Origin: an uncultured Propionibacteriaceae bacterium
Lineage (GTDB): Bacteria > Actinomycetota > Actinomycetes > Propionibacteriales > Propionibacteriaceae
Assembly: GCA_938012815.1 (NCBI GenBank)
Contig: CALLVV010000088.1
Span: 1-40,042 of the forward strand
Direction: 5' to 3'
Length of the DNA: 40,042 bases
The position numbers and the translations under genes are program-made. This document shows positions 32,817 through 40,042 of the stretch, one piece after another (position 1 is the first letter of the stretch; every line of letters begins with the position of its first letter). Under the pieces are notes generated by a model. The model worked only from the letters and a program-made list of their open reading frames with translations, made no database searches and was not told where the DNA came from.

Positions 32817-32957
32817 AAGCTGGTTGAACCGGGTCTCAGTGGAGGAACAGCCCGTGTCGAAACCACTGCCGGAAGCCGGGGAAGGGTCCTCGGACATGCG
32901 CGAGGTGGTTTCGACACGATCCGCTCGCTGGCGCTCGCGGATCGGCTCAACCAGCTT
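32817..32957. repeat. Nested inverted repeat (REP-like extragenic palindrome)
   Basis: Outer arms AAGCTGGTTGAACC (32817-32830) and GGCTCAACCAGCTT (32944-32957) match in 13 of 14 positions. Inner arms GTGTCGAAACCAC (32854-32866) and GTGGTTTCGACAC (32905-32917) match perfectly. The right half contains its own hairpin (GATCCGC 32918-32924 with GCGGATC 32937-32943). The GGTTTCGACAC...GCTCGC...CTCAACCA pattern resembles dispersed intergenic repeats I know from actinobacterial genomes. The rest of the gap (32799-33203) holds no gene. Confidence 0.7.
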
Positions 32958-33203
32958 CGTAGGGGTGGTTGGTGTTCGCGGACCGGTTCGGCCGGCAATG
33001 GAAGCTTGAGGAGCGGTGGGAGGGTTGATGATCCTCGTCCCCGAGAGAGGCAGTCAGGGAAGGCGTGGGCGCTCCAAGGGGATGTGATGCGGGTATTCCC
33101 GGAAAGAGGGAGCCTGGGTGGGGCCGGTGCAGTTTGGTCATGCGGGATGGGTGTCAAGATGGTTTCTGGCCGATTTGGGTTCACTCGTGCGGAAGGAATG
33201 GAA

Positions 33204-34445
33204 GTGGCCCTGATTCGCAACGGAAGCTACCTGAAGCTGGCGTCGGCGATGGGGGTGTCGTCGGTCGGGGACGGGATCCGGCTTGTCGCTGCGCCGCTGT
33301 TGGCGTCGACAGTGACGTCGGATCCGCTGTTGATTTCGCTTGTCGTCGTGGCCAACCGGCTCCCGTGGCTGCTGTTCGGCCTGGCAGGCGGGGTCGTCGC
33401 GGATCGGTTCAAGCGGAAGTCGCTGATGGTGCTGGTCGACCTGGCGCGGTGCGTTTTGGTGGGGGCGCTCGCGGGGGCTGTGTTCTTCGACCTCGCCGGA
33501 ATCTGGGTGCTGGCGGTCGTCAGCTTCTGTCTCGGTGTCGGCGAGACGGTCTTTTCGGCGGCGAACCAGGGCATGATCCCGGAGATCGTGGAGGACCCCG
33601 ACGACCTGTCAGCGGCCAACGGCACGTTCTATGCGATGCAGGCGGCGTCGATGAACTTCATCGGGCCCGGACTGGGCGGGCTGCTGTTCAGTTTCGCGCG
33701 CTGGCTGCCGTTCCTGATCGACGCGGTCTCGTTCCTGCTGGCCTCGGCACTGGTGGCGCGCATCGCAGGCGGAGGCCAGGCGCCCGGCAGCGGCGAGGCG
33801 GGGATGTGGCAGGCCGTGCGGGAGGGCGTCGCGTGGTGCCGGGGCAAGCCTGTGGTGGTCGCTTTGTTGTCGGTGATGGGCGTCGTCAACTTCGCCCAGA
33901 GCGGGGTGCTGGCGGTCATGGTGATCTACGTCACGAACGACTTGGGCGCATCAGCGACGGCGTTCGGCGTCGTGTTGAGCATCTCCGGCGCAGGAGGTGT
34001 GCTCGGAGGAGCCCTGGCCTCCGTGGCCGATCGGAAACTGGGTTTCAGCTACGTTCTGCCGGTGGGGGTGGCCCTGGCGGGGCCGTTGCTGCTCCTGATG
34101 ATCGTTTCAAGCAATCTTGTGCTGCTTGCCTGCTGCCTGTTCTTCAACTCGTTCTTCGGCATCATGGTCAGCGTCCTGGTCGCCTCTCTGCGGCAGAAGA
34201 TCGCTCCGCGCGAGCTTGCGGGCAGGGTGGCGAGCGTCCAGGCGTTCATGGCCATGGGAATCGCGATGCCCGGCGGTGCGTTGCTGGGCGGAGTCACCGC
34301 GGAATTGCTCGGAGTCCGATCGGTCTTCATCCTTTCCGGGGCCCTGTGCCTGCTGCTGTCCCTGGCGACAGCCCGCAGCCTGCACCCGCGCGCACTGAGA
34401 CAGGCCATCGCAGAGCTGGTGGCGAAGGCGTCGCCGACGGAGTGA
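33204..34445 (+). CDS. MFS exporter (EntS/MFS_3-like)
   Basis: A 413-residue major facilitator with about 12 helices of the MFS_3 / enterobactin-exporter-like group. Motif A is GGVVADRFKRKS. FCLGVGETVFSAANQGMIPEIV and NGTFYAMQAASMNFIGPGLGG are typical of this group, as is RELAGRVASVQAFMAMG in the second half. It may export a siderophore, antibiotic or other metabolite. The start is GTG 33204, because GGAAGGA lies 6 nt upstream of it but only directly against the ATG at 33198. It stands alone behind the REP-like element, with no regulator beside it. Confidence 0.86.
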   Translation: MALIRNGSYLKLASAMGVSSVGDGIRLVAAPLLASTVTSDPLLISLVVVANRLPWLLFGLAGGVVADRFKRKSLMVLVDLARCVLVGALAGAVFFDLAGIWVLAVVSFCLGVGETVFSAANQGMIPEIVEDPDDLSAANGTFYAMQAASMNFIGPGLGGLLFSFARWLPFLIDAVSFLLASALVARIAGGGQAPGSGEAGMWQAVREGVAWCRGKPVVVALLSVMGVVNFAQSGVLAVMVIYVTNDLGASATAFGVVLSISGAGGVLGGALASVADRKLGFSYVLPVGVALAGPLLLLMIVSSNLVLLACCLFFNSFFGIMVSVLVASLRQKIAPRELAGRVASVQAFMAMGIAMPGGALLGGVTAELLGVRSVFILSGALCLLLSLATARSLHPRALRQAIAELVAKASPTE

Positions 34446-34734
34446 TCCATGCCCCGGCGGACTGATTCGGTTGACGAACCAGCCGGAGTGCCGTCCCGCC
34501 CGGCTACGAACCGGACGGGGCGCAGAATCCGCGCACACCGGGCCTCTTGCGGGAGCAGGAAGGTCGCGCAGGGCAACAACCAGCGCAGCGAAACCGCCGA
34601 GCGCGAGCAACACCCGACTGCGGGGTGTACCGGCCCCTTTCTGCCGGGGCTTCCTCAGGCTGAGTCAGACGAACAGCTGGAGGAACACCCCGGCAGAAAG
34701 AGCCAGCAGCGGAATCAGATCGAAAACGTCGTCA
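34446..34734. other. Gap between convergent MFS gene and glyA
   Basis: No convincing gene in 289 bases. On the reverse strand one frame reads DDDVFDLIPLLALSAGVFLQLF, then a TGA at 34667-34665, then LRKPRQKG followed by VLLALGGFAALVVALRDLP. These are two helix-like stretches in the same frame split by a stop, without a good start. This could be a decayed small membrane gene or chance. A weak hairpin (GGCCCC 32-37 with GGGGCT 46-51 of 34600) may end glyA transcription. Confidence 0.3.
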
Positions 34735-36171
34735 TCACAACGTCAGACCCGGGTAGAGCGGGTGCAGATCCAGGAGCTTCGCCGCGCGATCCTTCGATCC
34801 ATCCGCGACCTCCTGGGCCAGTTCGTACTTCGCCTTGCCCGGTTTGCCGTCCTTCGTGGTGGTCGGGGTGGTCTTCTTCAGCACGTCGGTGATCATGGCC
34901 GCGACCTCGTCCATGTCGGAGGTGGTGAAGCCCCGCGACGTCAAAGCCGGGGTACCGAGCCTGATGCCCGAGGTGTACCAGGCGCCGTTGGGGTCGTTGG
35001 GCACTGAGTTGCGGTTGGTGACGATGCCGGAATCCAGCAGCGCCGACTCCGCCTGCCGCCCGGTCAGGCCGAAGGAGGAGACGTCCAGCAGCACGATGTG
35101 GTTGTCGGTGCCCCCGGTCACCAGGGTGCCGCCGCGTTTCAACAGTCCCTCGGCCAGGGCGCGGGCGTTGTCGACCACCCGGTGCGCGTAGTCCCGGAAC
35201 GCCTCGGTGCGGGCCTCCGCCAAGGCGACGGCCTTGGCAGCCATGATGTGCGACAGGGGACCGCCCAGCACCATCGGGCAGCCGCGGTCGACGTCGCCCG
35301 CGTAGTCCTTGGTCGCCAGCACCAGGCCGCCGCGCGGGCCGCGCAGCGACTTGTGGGTGGTGGTGGTCACCACCTGGGCGAACGGCACCGGGTCCTCGTT
35401 GCCCGTGAACACCTTGCCCGCCACCAGGCCGGCGAAGTGGGCCATGTCGACCATCAGCACCGCGCCGACGGAATCCGCGATCTCCCGCATCTTCGCGAAA
35501 TCGATGCGGCGCGGGTAGGCGGAGTACCCGGCAACGATGATCAGCGGCTTGAACTCGGCGGCCTGCGCGGCGAGGGCGTCGTAGTCCAGCAACCCGGTCT
35601 CGGGGTTCGTGCCATAGGAACGCTGGTGGAACATCTTGCCCGACACGTTCGGCCGGAACCCATGGGTCAGGTGCCCGCCCGCATCCAGGCTCATGCCCAG
35701 CAGCCGCTGGCTGCCGAACCGGGCCCGCAGCGTCTCCCAGTCGGCCTCGGACAGCTGGGATACGTTCTTCGACCCGAACTCCGTCAGCGCGGGGGTCTCG
35801 ACGTGATGGGCCAGGATTGCCCAGTAGGCGGTCAGGTTCGCGTCGATCCCAGAGTGAGGCTGTGCGTAGGCATATTCGGCGCCGAACAGCTCACGCGCGT
35901 GCTCGGCGGCCACGGACTCCACCACGTCGACGTTCTGGCAACCCGCATAGAAGCGGTGACCGATGGTGCCCTCCGCGTACTTGTCACTCAGCCAGGTGCC
36001 CATCGTCGCGAGCACCGGCAGGTCGGCGTAGTTCTCGGAGGCGATCAGCTTCAAGGAGGCACGCTGATCCGCCAGCTCGTCGCGGATTGCCTGAACGATG
36101 CGGGGCTCAACCTTTCCGATCACGTCCAGCAGGGTCTTGTAAGCGCCTGAAAGCGCCGTTGCATCAGTCAC
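34735..36171 (-). CDS. glyA: Serine hydroxymethyltransferase, long form
   Basis: A 478-residue PLP enzyme that converts serine and tetrahydrofolate to glycine and methylene-tetrahydrofolate. LIASENYAD, QPHSGIDAN, DMAHFAGLVAG and TTTTHKSLRGPRGG (Lys274 binds PLP) are intact. Common bacterial enzymes have about 420 residues. The extra length here is an insertion at about 121-156 (between ANLTAYWAIL and LGMSLDAGGHLTHG, where a short PGD turn is usual) plus a longer C-terminal segment. AGAGGAG is the ribosome site. A TAGATT -10 upstream suggests its own promoter, 108 nt after the ABC pair. Confidence 0.95.
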   Translation of the reverse strand: MTDATALSGAYKTLLDVIGKVEPRIVQAIRDELADQRASLKLIASENYADLPVLATMGTWLSDKYAEGTIGHRFYAGCQNVDVVESVAAEHARELFGAEYAYAQPHSGIDANLTAYWAILAHHVETPALTEFGSKNVSQLSEADWETLRARFGSQRLLGMSLDAGGHLTHGFRPNVSGKMFHQRSYGTNPETGLLDYDALAAQAAEFKPLIIVAGYSAYPRRIDFAKMREIADSVGAVLMVDMAHFAGLVAGKVFTGNEDPVPFAQVVTTTTHKSLRGPRGGLVLATKDYAGDVDRGCPMVLGGPLSHIMAAKAVALAEARTEAFRDYAHRVVDNARALAEGLLKRGGTLVTGGTDNHIVLLDVSSFGLTGRQAESALLDSGIVTNRNSVPNDPNGAWYTSGIRLGTPALTSRGFTTSDMDEVAAMITDVLKKTTPTTTKDGKPGKAKYELAQEVADGSKDRAAKLLDLHPLYPGLTL

Positions 36172-36204
36172 ATCTACTCCTCTGGGGAATTGGTGGTGGG
36201 ACCA

Positions 36205-36210
36205 AATCTA
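36205..36210 (-). promoter_or_regulatory. Candidate glyA -10 element
   Basis: TAGATT on the reverse strand, 33 nt before the glyA start, inside a small dyad GGGAC-8-GTCCC. No riboswitch structure was recognised. Confidence 0.35.
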
Positions 36211-36279
36211 GTCCCCGGGGAGCGGTCGTGAGGGCCGAACCCCGGGAAAAGACCTGACCGGGCAGCTGTTCGATGTGCC

Positions 36280-38019
36280 TCAGGCCAGCCGCCACCTGCT
36301 GATGGCCTGGGAATCCTCGAGGAGTTCCGCGAACAGCCCCTCGGTTGTCGCCAGCTCGGCGGGGGAACCCTGCTGCACGACCCGGGTGACCTGACCGGCC
36401 TCGCGGCCGCTCAGCACCGCCACCGAGTGGGCGTTCATGATGGTGCTCAACCGGTGGGCGATCACCACCACCGTGCGACCCCGGGAGAGTTCCTCGAGGG
36501 TCGTGGTCAGGACCGCCTCGTTCTCGGCGTCCAGCGCCGAGGTGACCTCGTCGAGCAGCAGGATCGGGGCGTCCTTCAGGAAGGCGCGGGCGATCGAGAC
36601 GCGCTGCCGTTCCCCGCCTGACAGGCGCAGCCCGCCCTCGCCGACGGGGGTGTCGAGCCCCTGCGGCAACCGTTTCAGGGCCCCCTCCAGGCGAGACCGG
36701 CGGATGGCCTCGTCCACATCCTCGTCGGTGGCCCCGGGTTTGGCGATGCGAACGTTCTCGCGGATGGTTGTGTTGAACAGGTACACGTCCTGGAAGACCG
36801 TCGAGATCATCGACATCAACCGCTCCGTGGCGATGTCCCTGACATCAACCCCACCGATGGTGACCCGCCCGGCGGACACGTCCCAGAACCTTGCCGCCAG
36901 TTTCGTCAGCGTCGACTTGCCACAACCCGAAGGCCCGACGATCGCGGTGATCCGGCCCTGCGGCGCCTCCAGGGAGAAGTCCCGGAACAGGGGGGTGTCC
37001 GGGTCGTAGGAGAAGGTGACGTCCTGGAACCCGATGTCGTGATTTCCGGGCACTTGTGGTTCCTCGGGCTCGGGCATCACGGGGGTGTCCAGGATCTTCC
37101 CGATGGCCTCCAGCGAGATCTCGCACTTCTGAATCTCCCCCTGATACAGCAATGCGTGGGTCATGGGGGTCACGAACCGGGTGGTCATCACCACGACGGC
37201 CACGAAGGTGGCCAGATCCAGCGACCCATCCAGGGCGAACGCCAGCCCGCAGGCCAGGACCCCGGCGAAGACGGCGTGTGTTATCACCAGCAGGGCCCCC
37301 ATGGGTGGGCCCTGGAGCTTGAGCAGCCGGTGGACGCCCTGGTTCTCCGCCTCCAGGGTGCTCCGGATGGGGGGCCACTGCATGCCGGCCAGGCCACGGG
37401 CCCTGAGGACGGGCTGGAGCTGGGCGTACTCGATCAGCCTTCCCGCGCTGGCCGAGCTGAGCACGGGTTCCTGGGCGTGTTCCTGCTTCATGCTGTGCAG
37501 ACCCCAACGCCACACCAGATAGGTGAAAGGCAGGCTGACCGCCATCACCAGGGCCAGCCGCCAGTCGAAGAAGAGGGTGGCCACCAATACGGTGCCGGGA
37601 ATCACGATCGCCGAGACCAGGTTGGGCAGCACCACCGATGACAGGTGGGAGAGGATGTCCACCTCGCTGGATACGGCGGCGGCCACGTCCCCGGCACTCC
37701 GGGCCCGGAACCAGCCCAGTGGAAGAGCCGAGACCCGGCGCCCGATCTTCGAGATCAGGTTGCCGCAGACGTCGATGACGCTGATGCGCATGGACAGGGT
37801 CATGCTGATCCAGTTCACCAGGAAGGCGGCGGTCCCGAGACCGATCAGAACCCACAACCACGGCAGGGAGGATGCCGGGTCCGGGCCCAGGAAGGCCCGC
37901 AGGAAGGGGATCAGGGCCACGAAGGCCAGGCCCTGCAGCAGCGCGGAGACGGCGTAACCGGCGATCAGCGCGTTCACGACTCCCGGTTTGTCGAGATAGC
38001 GACGGAACTGCTTCAGCAT
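36280..38019 (-). CDS. ABC transporter, fused membrane and ATPase domains (second subunit)
   Basis: A 579-residue half-transporter: six membrane helices (about 1-300), then an ATPase domain with Walker A GPSGCGKST, Q-loop VFQDVYLF, signature LSGGERQR, Walker B ILLLDEVTSALD (catalytic Glu present) and AHRLST. It should pair with the upstream half-transporter. The fold is of exporter type, but related actinobacterial and Yersinia pairs (IrtAB, YbtPQ) import iron-siderophores. The start ATG overlaps the end of the partner gene by 7 nt, with AAAGGAAC as ribosome site inside it. Siderophore transport is inference from sequence style and upstream sites. Confidence 0.88.
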   Translation of the reverse strand: MLKQFRRYLDKPGVVNALIAGYAVSALLQGLAFVALIPFLRAFLGPDPASSLPWLWVLIGLGTAAFLVNWISMTLSMRISVIDVCGNLISKIGRRVSALPLGWFRARSAGDVAAAVSSEVDILSHLSSVVLPNLVSAIVIPGTVLVATLFFDWRLALVMAVSLPFTYLVWRWGLHSMKQEHAQEPVLSSASAGRLIEYAQLQPVLRARGLAGMQWPPIRSTLEAENQGVHRLLKLQGPPMGALLVITHAVFAGVLACGLAFALDGSLDLATFVAVVVMTTRFVTPMTHALLYQGEIQKCEISLEAIGKILDTPVMPEPEEPQVPGNHDIGFQDVTFSYDPDTPLFRDFSLEAPQGRITAIVGPSGCGKSTLTKLAARFWDVSAGRVTIGGVDVRDIATERLMSMISTVFQDVYLFNTTIRENVRIAKPGATDEDVDEAIRRSRLEGALKRLPQGLDTPVGEGGLRLSGGERQRVSIARAFLKDAPILLLDEVTSALDAENEAVLTTTLEELSRGRTVVVIAHRLSTIMNAHSVAVLSGREAGQVTRVVQQGSPAELATTEGLFAELLEDSQAISRWRLA

Positions 38020-39818
38020 GCCTGTTCCTTTCCCCTGAGCCCTTCAAGGGCATGGGCGATGGTGGTCTGGTTCCGCCACAACCGAGCGTAGGGGCCGTCC
38101 TGAGCCAGCAGGTCGTCGTGGTTTCCCAGTTCGACGAGCCGGCCCGCGTCGATCACGGCTATCTGGTCGACGCCCTGGATCGTGGAGAGCCGGTGGGCGA
38201 TCACGATCACCGTGCGCTTCTGGGCCAGGTTGCTGATGGCCTGCTGGATCAGGCGCTCGGAATGGCTGTCGGCCTGCGCCGTCGCCTCGTCGAGGATCAG
38301 GATGGGGGATGCGGCCAGGAAGGCCCGCGCGATCGTCAGGCGCTGCGCCTCACCCCCGGAGAAATGGGCTCCCTCGCCGATGATCGTGTCATAGCCGTCG
38401 GGAAGCTGCATGATGCGGTCGTGAATGCAGGCGGCCCTGGCGGCCTCCTCGATCTCGGTCTCGGTTGCATCCGCGTTCCCGAGGGCGATGTTCGCGCGGA
38501 CGGTGTCGGTGCTGAGCATGACGTCCTGGAAAACCAGCGACATCGATGACAGCAGTTCCTGCGAGGGCTGGTCCCGCACGTCGCGCCCGTTGACGAGCAC
38601 CGTTCCGGAATCGACGTCCCAGAATCGTGCGATGAGTCTGGCCAGCGTGGACTTCCCGCCACCGGAGGGGCCGACCAGTGCCGTGACCGTGCCCGGCGGG
38701 CATGCCAGGGAGAGCTCCTGGATGACCGGCTCTCCGGGGGAGTAGGAGAAACTGACGTCGCGGAACTCCACCGCGGGGGCGTTCTCCTCCGGGGCGATCT
38801 CGGTGCCCGGTTCGGACAGTTCCGGGGCCTGCAGGATGTGCAGGGTGCTGTTCGCGGCCTGTTTCGCCGCGTACAGGTTCTGTGACATCTCCATCAGGGT
38901 CAGCAGCCCCTCGGGCAGGCCGACCCACACCAGGGCGAAGGCCACCACCGTCACCGGGGACAACCAGCCTTGGAGCGTGAACGCCAGCCCCAGCCCCATC
39001 GTCGCGGCGAACACCGGTCCGGGCCGCAGCAGCGATGCGATCAGGCTCAGGCCGATGCTCTGCTTCTGCATCCATATCAGGGAAACCGTGGAGAACCTCT
39101 TCTGGGCCTCGTCGAAACGTCCGAAGACGTCTGCGGTCATGCCGAAGTTCTTGACCTCCTTGATGCCGTCCACCAATTCCACCGTCCGGTCCGAGAGCTG
39201 CCGTTCGGCCTCGGTGTAGTCATCGAACACCTTCCTGATCCCCGTCATACTGGTCGCGTACACCAGGACCGAGATCAGCAGGTAGCAGCCGATCAGCAGA
39301 CCTGCGAAGCGCCAGTCCAGCCAGAACAGGTAGCCGAGGCTGACCAGCAGACTGATGAGGGAATTGGTGAAGTCGCCGGCCAGGTGCGCCACCAGGGAGT
39401 GGATGTCGGCGGTGTCGTTCGAGACGGCCTGCCGGATGCGACCCGAACTCCGGGCCGAGAACCAGCCGAGGTTCACGACCCCCAGTTTGCCGATGAGCCG
39501 CTGCCGGAGCTCGTGGCGGAGCCTCGCCTCCGCGGTGTGGTTGTTCCCCAGCGCATAGGTGTAGGAGAGCGAATGGACCACCATGCACACCACTGCGGCG
39601 ATCACCCACCCCCACAGGTACGCGGGATCCGGGTTCCCCGCCAGCAGGGAACGGGTGATCTCGACGATCGCCATGTAGGGCACTACCTTGAACACCGCTC
39701 CCAGAGCGGCGAGGGTGAACCCCAGGTACATCGAGCCGCGTGCGCTGCGGATCAGATCCCACACGGACCTCGGGGCATTCGCGGGAACGGCGTCGGAAAC
39801 AGAAGATTGCGTTGACAT
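38013..39818 (-). CDS. ABC transporter, fused membrane and ATPase domains (first subunit)
   Basis: A 601-residue half-transporter: six membrane helices (about 25-320), then an ATPase domain with Walker A GPSGGGKST, Q-loop VFQDVML, signature FSGGEAQR (Phe replaces the usual Leu), Walker B ILILDEATAQAD and AHRLST. The partner's site keeps LSGGERQR, so the two ATP sites may be unequal, as in heterodimeric exporters and IrtAB-like pairs. GGAAGAG precedes the ATG at 39818. Metal-regulator-like sites lie 20-75 nt upstream. Import of a siderophore or export of a small compound are both possible. Confidence 0.88.
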   Translation of the reverse strand: MSTQSSVSDAVPANAPRSVWDLIRSARGSMYLGFTLAALGAVFKVVPYMAIVEITRSLLAGNPDPAYLWGWVIAAVVCMVVHSLSYTYALGNNHTAEARLRHELRQRLIGKLGVVNLGWFSARSSGRIRQAVSNDTADIHSLVAHLAGDFTNSLISLLVSLGYLFWLDWRFAGLLIGCYLLISVLVYATSMTGIRKVFDDYTEAERQLSDRTVELVDGIKEVKNFGMTADVFGRFDEAQKRFSTVSLIWMQKQSIGLSLIASLLRPGPVFAATMGLGLAFTLQGWLSPVTVVAFALVWVGLPEGLLTLMEMSQNLYAAKQAANSTLHILQAPELSEPGTEIAPEENAPAVEFRDVSFSYSPGEPVIQELSLACPPGTVTALVGPSGGGKSTLARLIARFWDVDSGTVLVNGRDVRDQPSQELLSSMSLVFQDVMLSTDTVRANIALGNADATETEIEEAARAACIHDRIMQLPDGYDTIIGEGAHFSGGEAQRLTIARAFLAASPILILDEATAQADSHSERLIQQAISNLAQKRTVIVIAHRLSTIQGVDQIAVIDAGRLVELGNHDDLLAQDGPYARLWRNQTTIAHALEGLRGKEQAC

Positions 39819-39841
39819 GATGTCTCTTCCGGATAGAAGGC

Positions 39842-39860
39842 AGGCATGCCTAAGTTAGCA
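39842..39860 (-). promoter_or_regulatory. Possible DtxR/IdeR-like iron box over -10 element
   Basis: Reverse strand reads TGCTAACTTAGGCATGCCT. It has one good half-site (GCTAACTTAG or TTAGGCATGCCT) of the iron-box consensus and an AGGCATGCCT palindrome; the full 19-bp match is only about 11-12 positions. TAACTT (39857-39852) could be the -10 of the ABC operon. Confidence 0.4.
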
Positions 39861-39865
39861 TTCTG

Positions 39866-39889
39866 GGGGTATACCCCTACAAGGGGTGA
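39866..39889. promoter_or_regulatory. CsoR-like dyad upstream of ABC operon
   Basis: A perfect palindrome GGGGTATACCCC (39866-39877) overlaps ATACCCC-TACAA-GGGGT (39871-39887). The latter closely resembles copper-sensor CsoR operators (ATACCCC-TACA-GGGGTAT type). It may serve this operon or a gene beyond the window edge. Confidence 0.4.
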
Positions 39890-39935
39890 GGCTTTCCGAG
39901 GATGTGCCTCGACGAGGGCGGTTCCCCGCCGGCTT

Positions 39936-40007
39936 TCCCCGGAACACCAACTCTCCCCGGGCCGCCAACTCTTTCCGGGCTGTCGACTCTTCTTGAAACG
40001 CTTGTCT
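39936..40007. repeat. Degenerate 18-bp tandem repeat, four units
   Basis: Units start at 39936, 39954, 39972 and 39990. Units 1-2 read TCCCCGG(AA/GC)C(A/G)CCAACTC (3 differences in 18); unit 3 is less alike and unit 4 is poor. No gene covers it convincingly. Confidence 0.55.
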
Positions 40008-40014
40008 TGTGGGC

Positions 40015-40042
40015 GTCTGCTTGCGCTGCAGCGCAAGCAGAC
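40015..40042. repeat. Perfect 28-bp palindrome at the window end
   Basis: The left arm GTCTGCTTGCGCTG (40015-40028) is followed at once by its exact reverse complement (40029-40042), with no loop and ending at the last base. Confidence 0.8.

Noticed and set aside
34665..34667. TGA as selenocysteine or readthrough codon
   Set aside because: No start codon, no selenocysteine-insertion hairpin and no catalytic context; simple decay or chance is likelier.
36172..36279. Glycine or other riboswitch before glyA
   Set aside because: The leader after the candidate -10 is only about 25 nt, too short for a riboswitch.
39752..40036. Reverse open frame with hexapeptide repeats at the window end
   Set aside because: It overlaps the start of the ABC gene, lacks a ribosome site and its repeats are explained by the 18-bp tandem DNA repeat.

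Overview
The window is GC-rich chromosomal DNA from an actinobacterium, most likely a member of the Propionibacteriaceae. The clearest sign is an intact methylmalonyl-CoA carboxytransferase (transcarboxylase) operon, 5S - 12S - small protein - 1.3S biotin carrier, the hallmark enzyme of propionic fermentation. The phoU / senX3-regX3 / carD-ispD-ispF block is also a typical actinobacterial arrangement. I see no rRNA, tRNA, CRISPR array, prophage or insertion sequence. Genus-level assignment is inference.

Layout: 1-2.0 kb holds the 5' end of an unknown gene, a gene-poor stretch, a NagZ-like lipoprotein and a small membrane protein. 2.2-5.0 kb holds a translationally coupled alpha/beta hydrolase and S9 peptidase, convergent with a membrane acyltransferase-like protein (5.0-6.3). 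6.5-10.2 kb is the transcarboxylase operon, behind a promoter with a perfect 17-bp dyad and closed by a strong terminator. 10.4-16.2 kb holds a catalytically degenerate CPBP-like membrane protein, a reverse-strand trio (SRPBCC protein, MFS sugar-type transporter, universal stress protein) and a class II UvrA without the UvrB-binding domain. 16.3-17.7 kb is a ClC transporter. 17.7-20.2 kb (reverse) holds gpmA, a polysaccharide deacetylase lipoprotein and phoU. 20.4-24.0 kb (forward) holds senX3-regX3, then carD-ispD-ispF. 24.1-27.3 kb is a divergent pair, a zinc metallopeptidase with a Pro/Gln-rich N-terminus and a DUF2207 membrane protein. 27.5-29.1 kb is a Pit phosphate transporter with a small membrane partner. 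29.3-32.8 kb is a compact operon of TetR regulator, MFS exporter and ABC-class ATPase (COG3044/PF09818 type), followed by a nested inverted repeat. 33.2-34.4 kb is a second MFS exporter. 34.7-39.8 kb (reverse) holds glyA and a heterodimeric ABC transporter pair with possible metal-responsive sites upstream. The window ends in an 18-bp-period tandem repeat and a perfect 28-bp palindrome that stops at the last base.

How it fits together: phosphate sensing and supply (phoU, senX3-regX3, pit) lie within 10 kb and are interleaved with glycolysis (gpmA), rRNA/stress transcription control (carD) and isoprenoid synthesis (ispD, ispF). A recurring feature is the leaderless start: a TANNNT -10 hexamer 6-7 nt before the initiation codon is seen at six genes. 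At the tetR gene this promoter is covered by a near-palindromic operator that runs into the start codon. The TetR-MFS-COG3044 ATPase operon is my best candidate for an undescribed system, but its ligand and function cannot be read from sequence.
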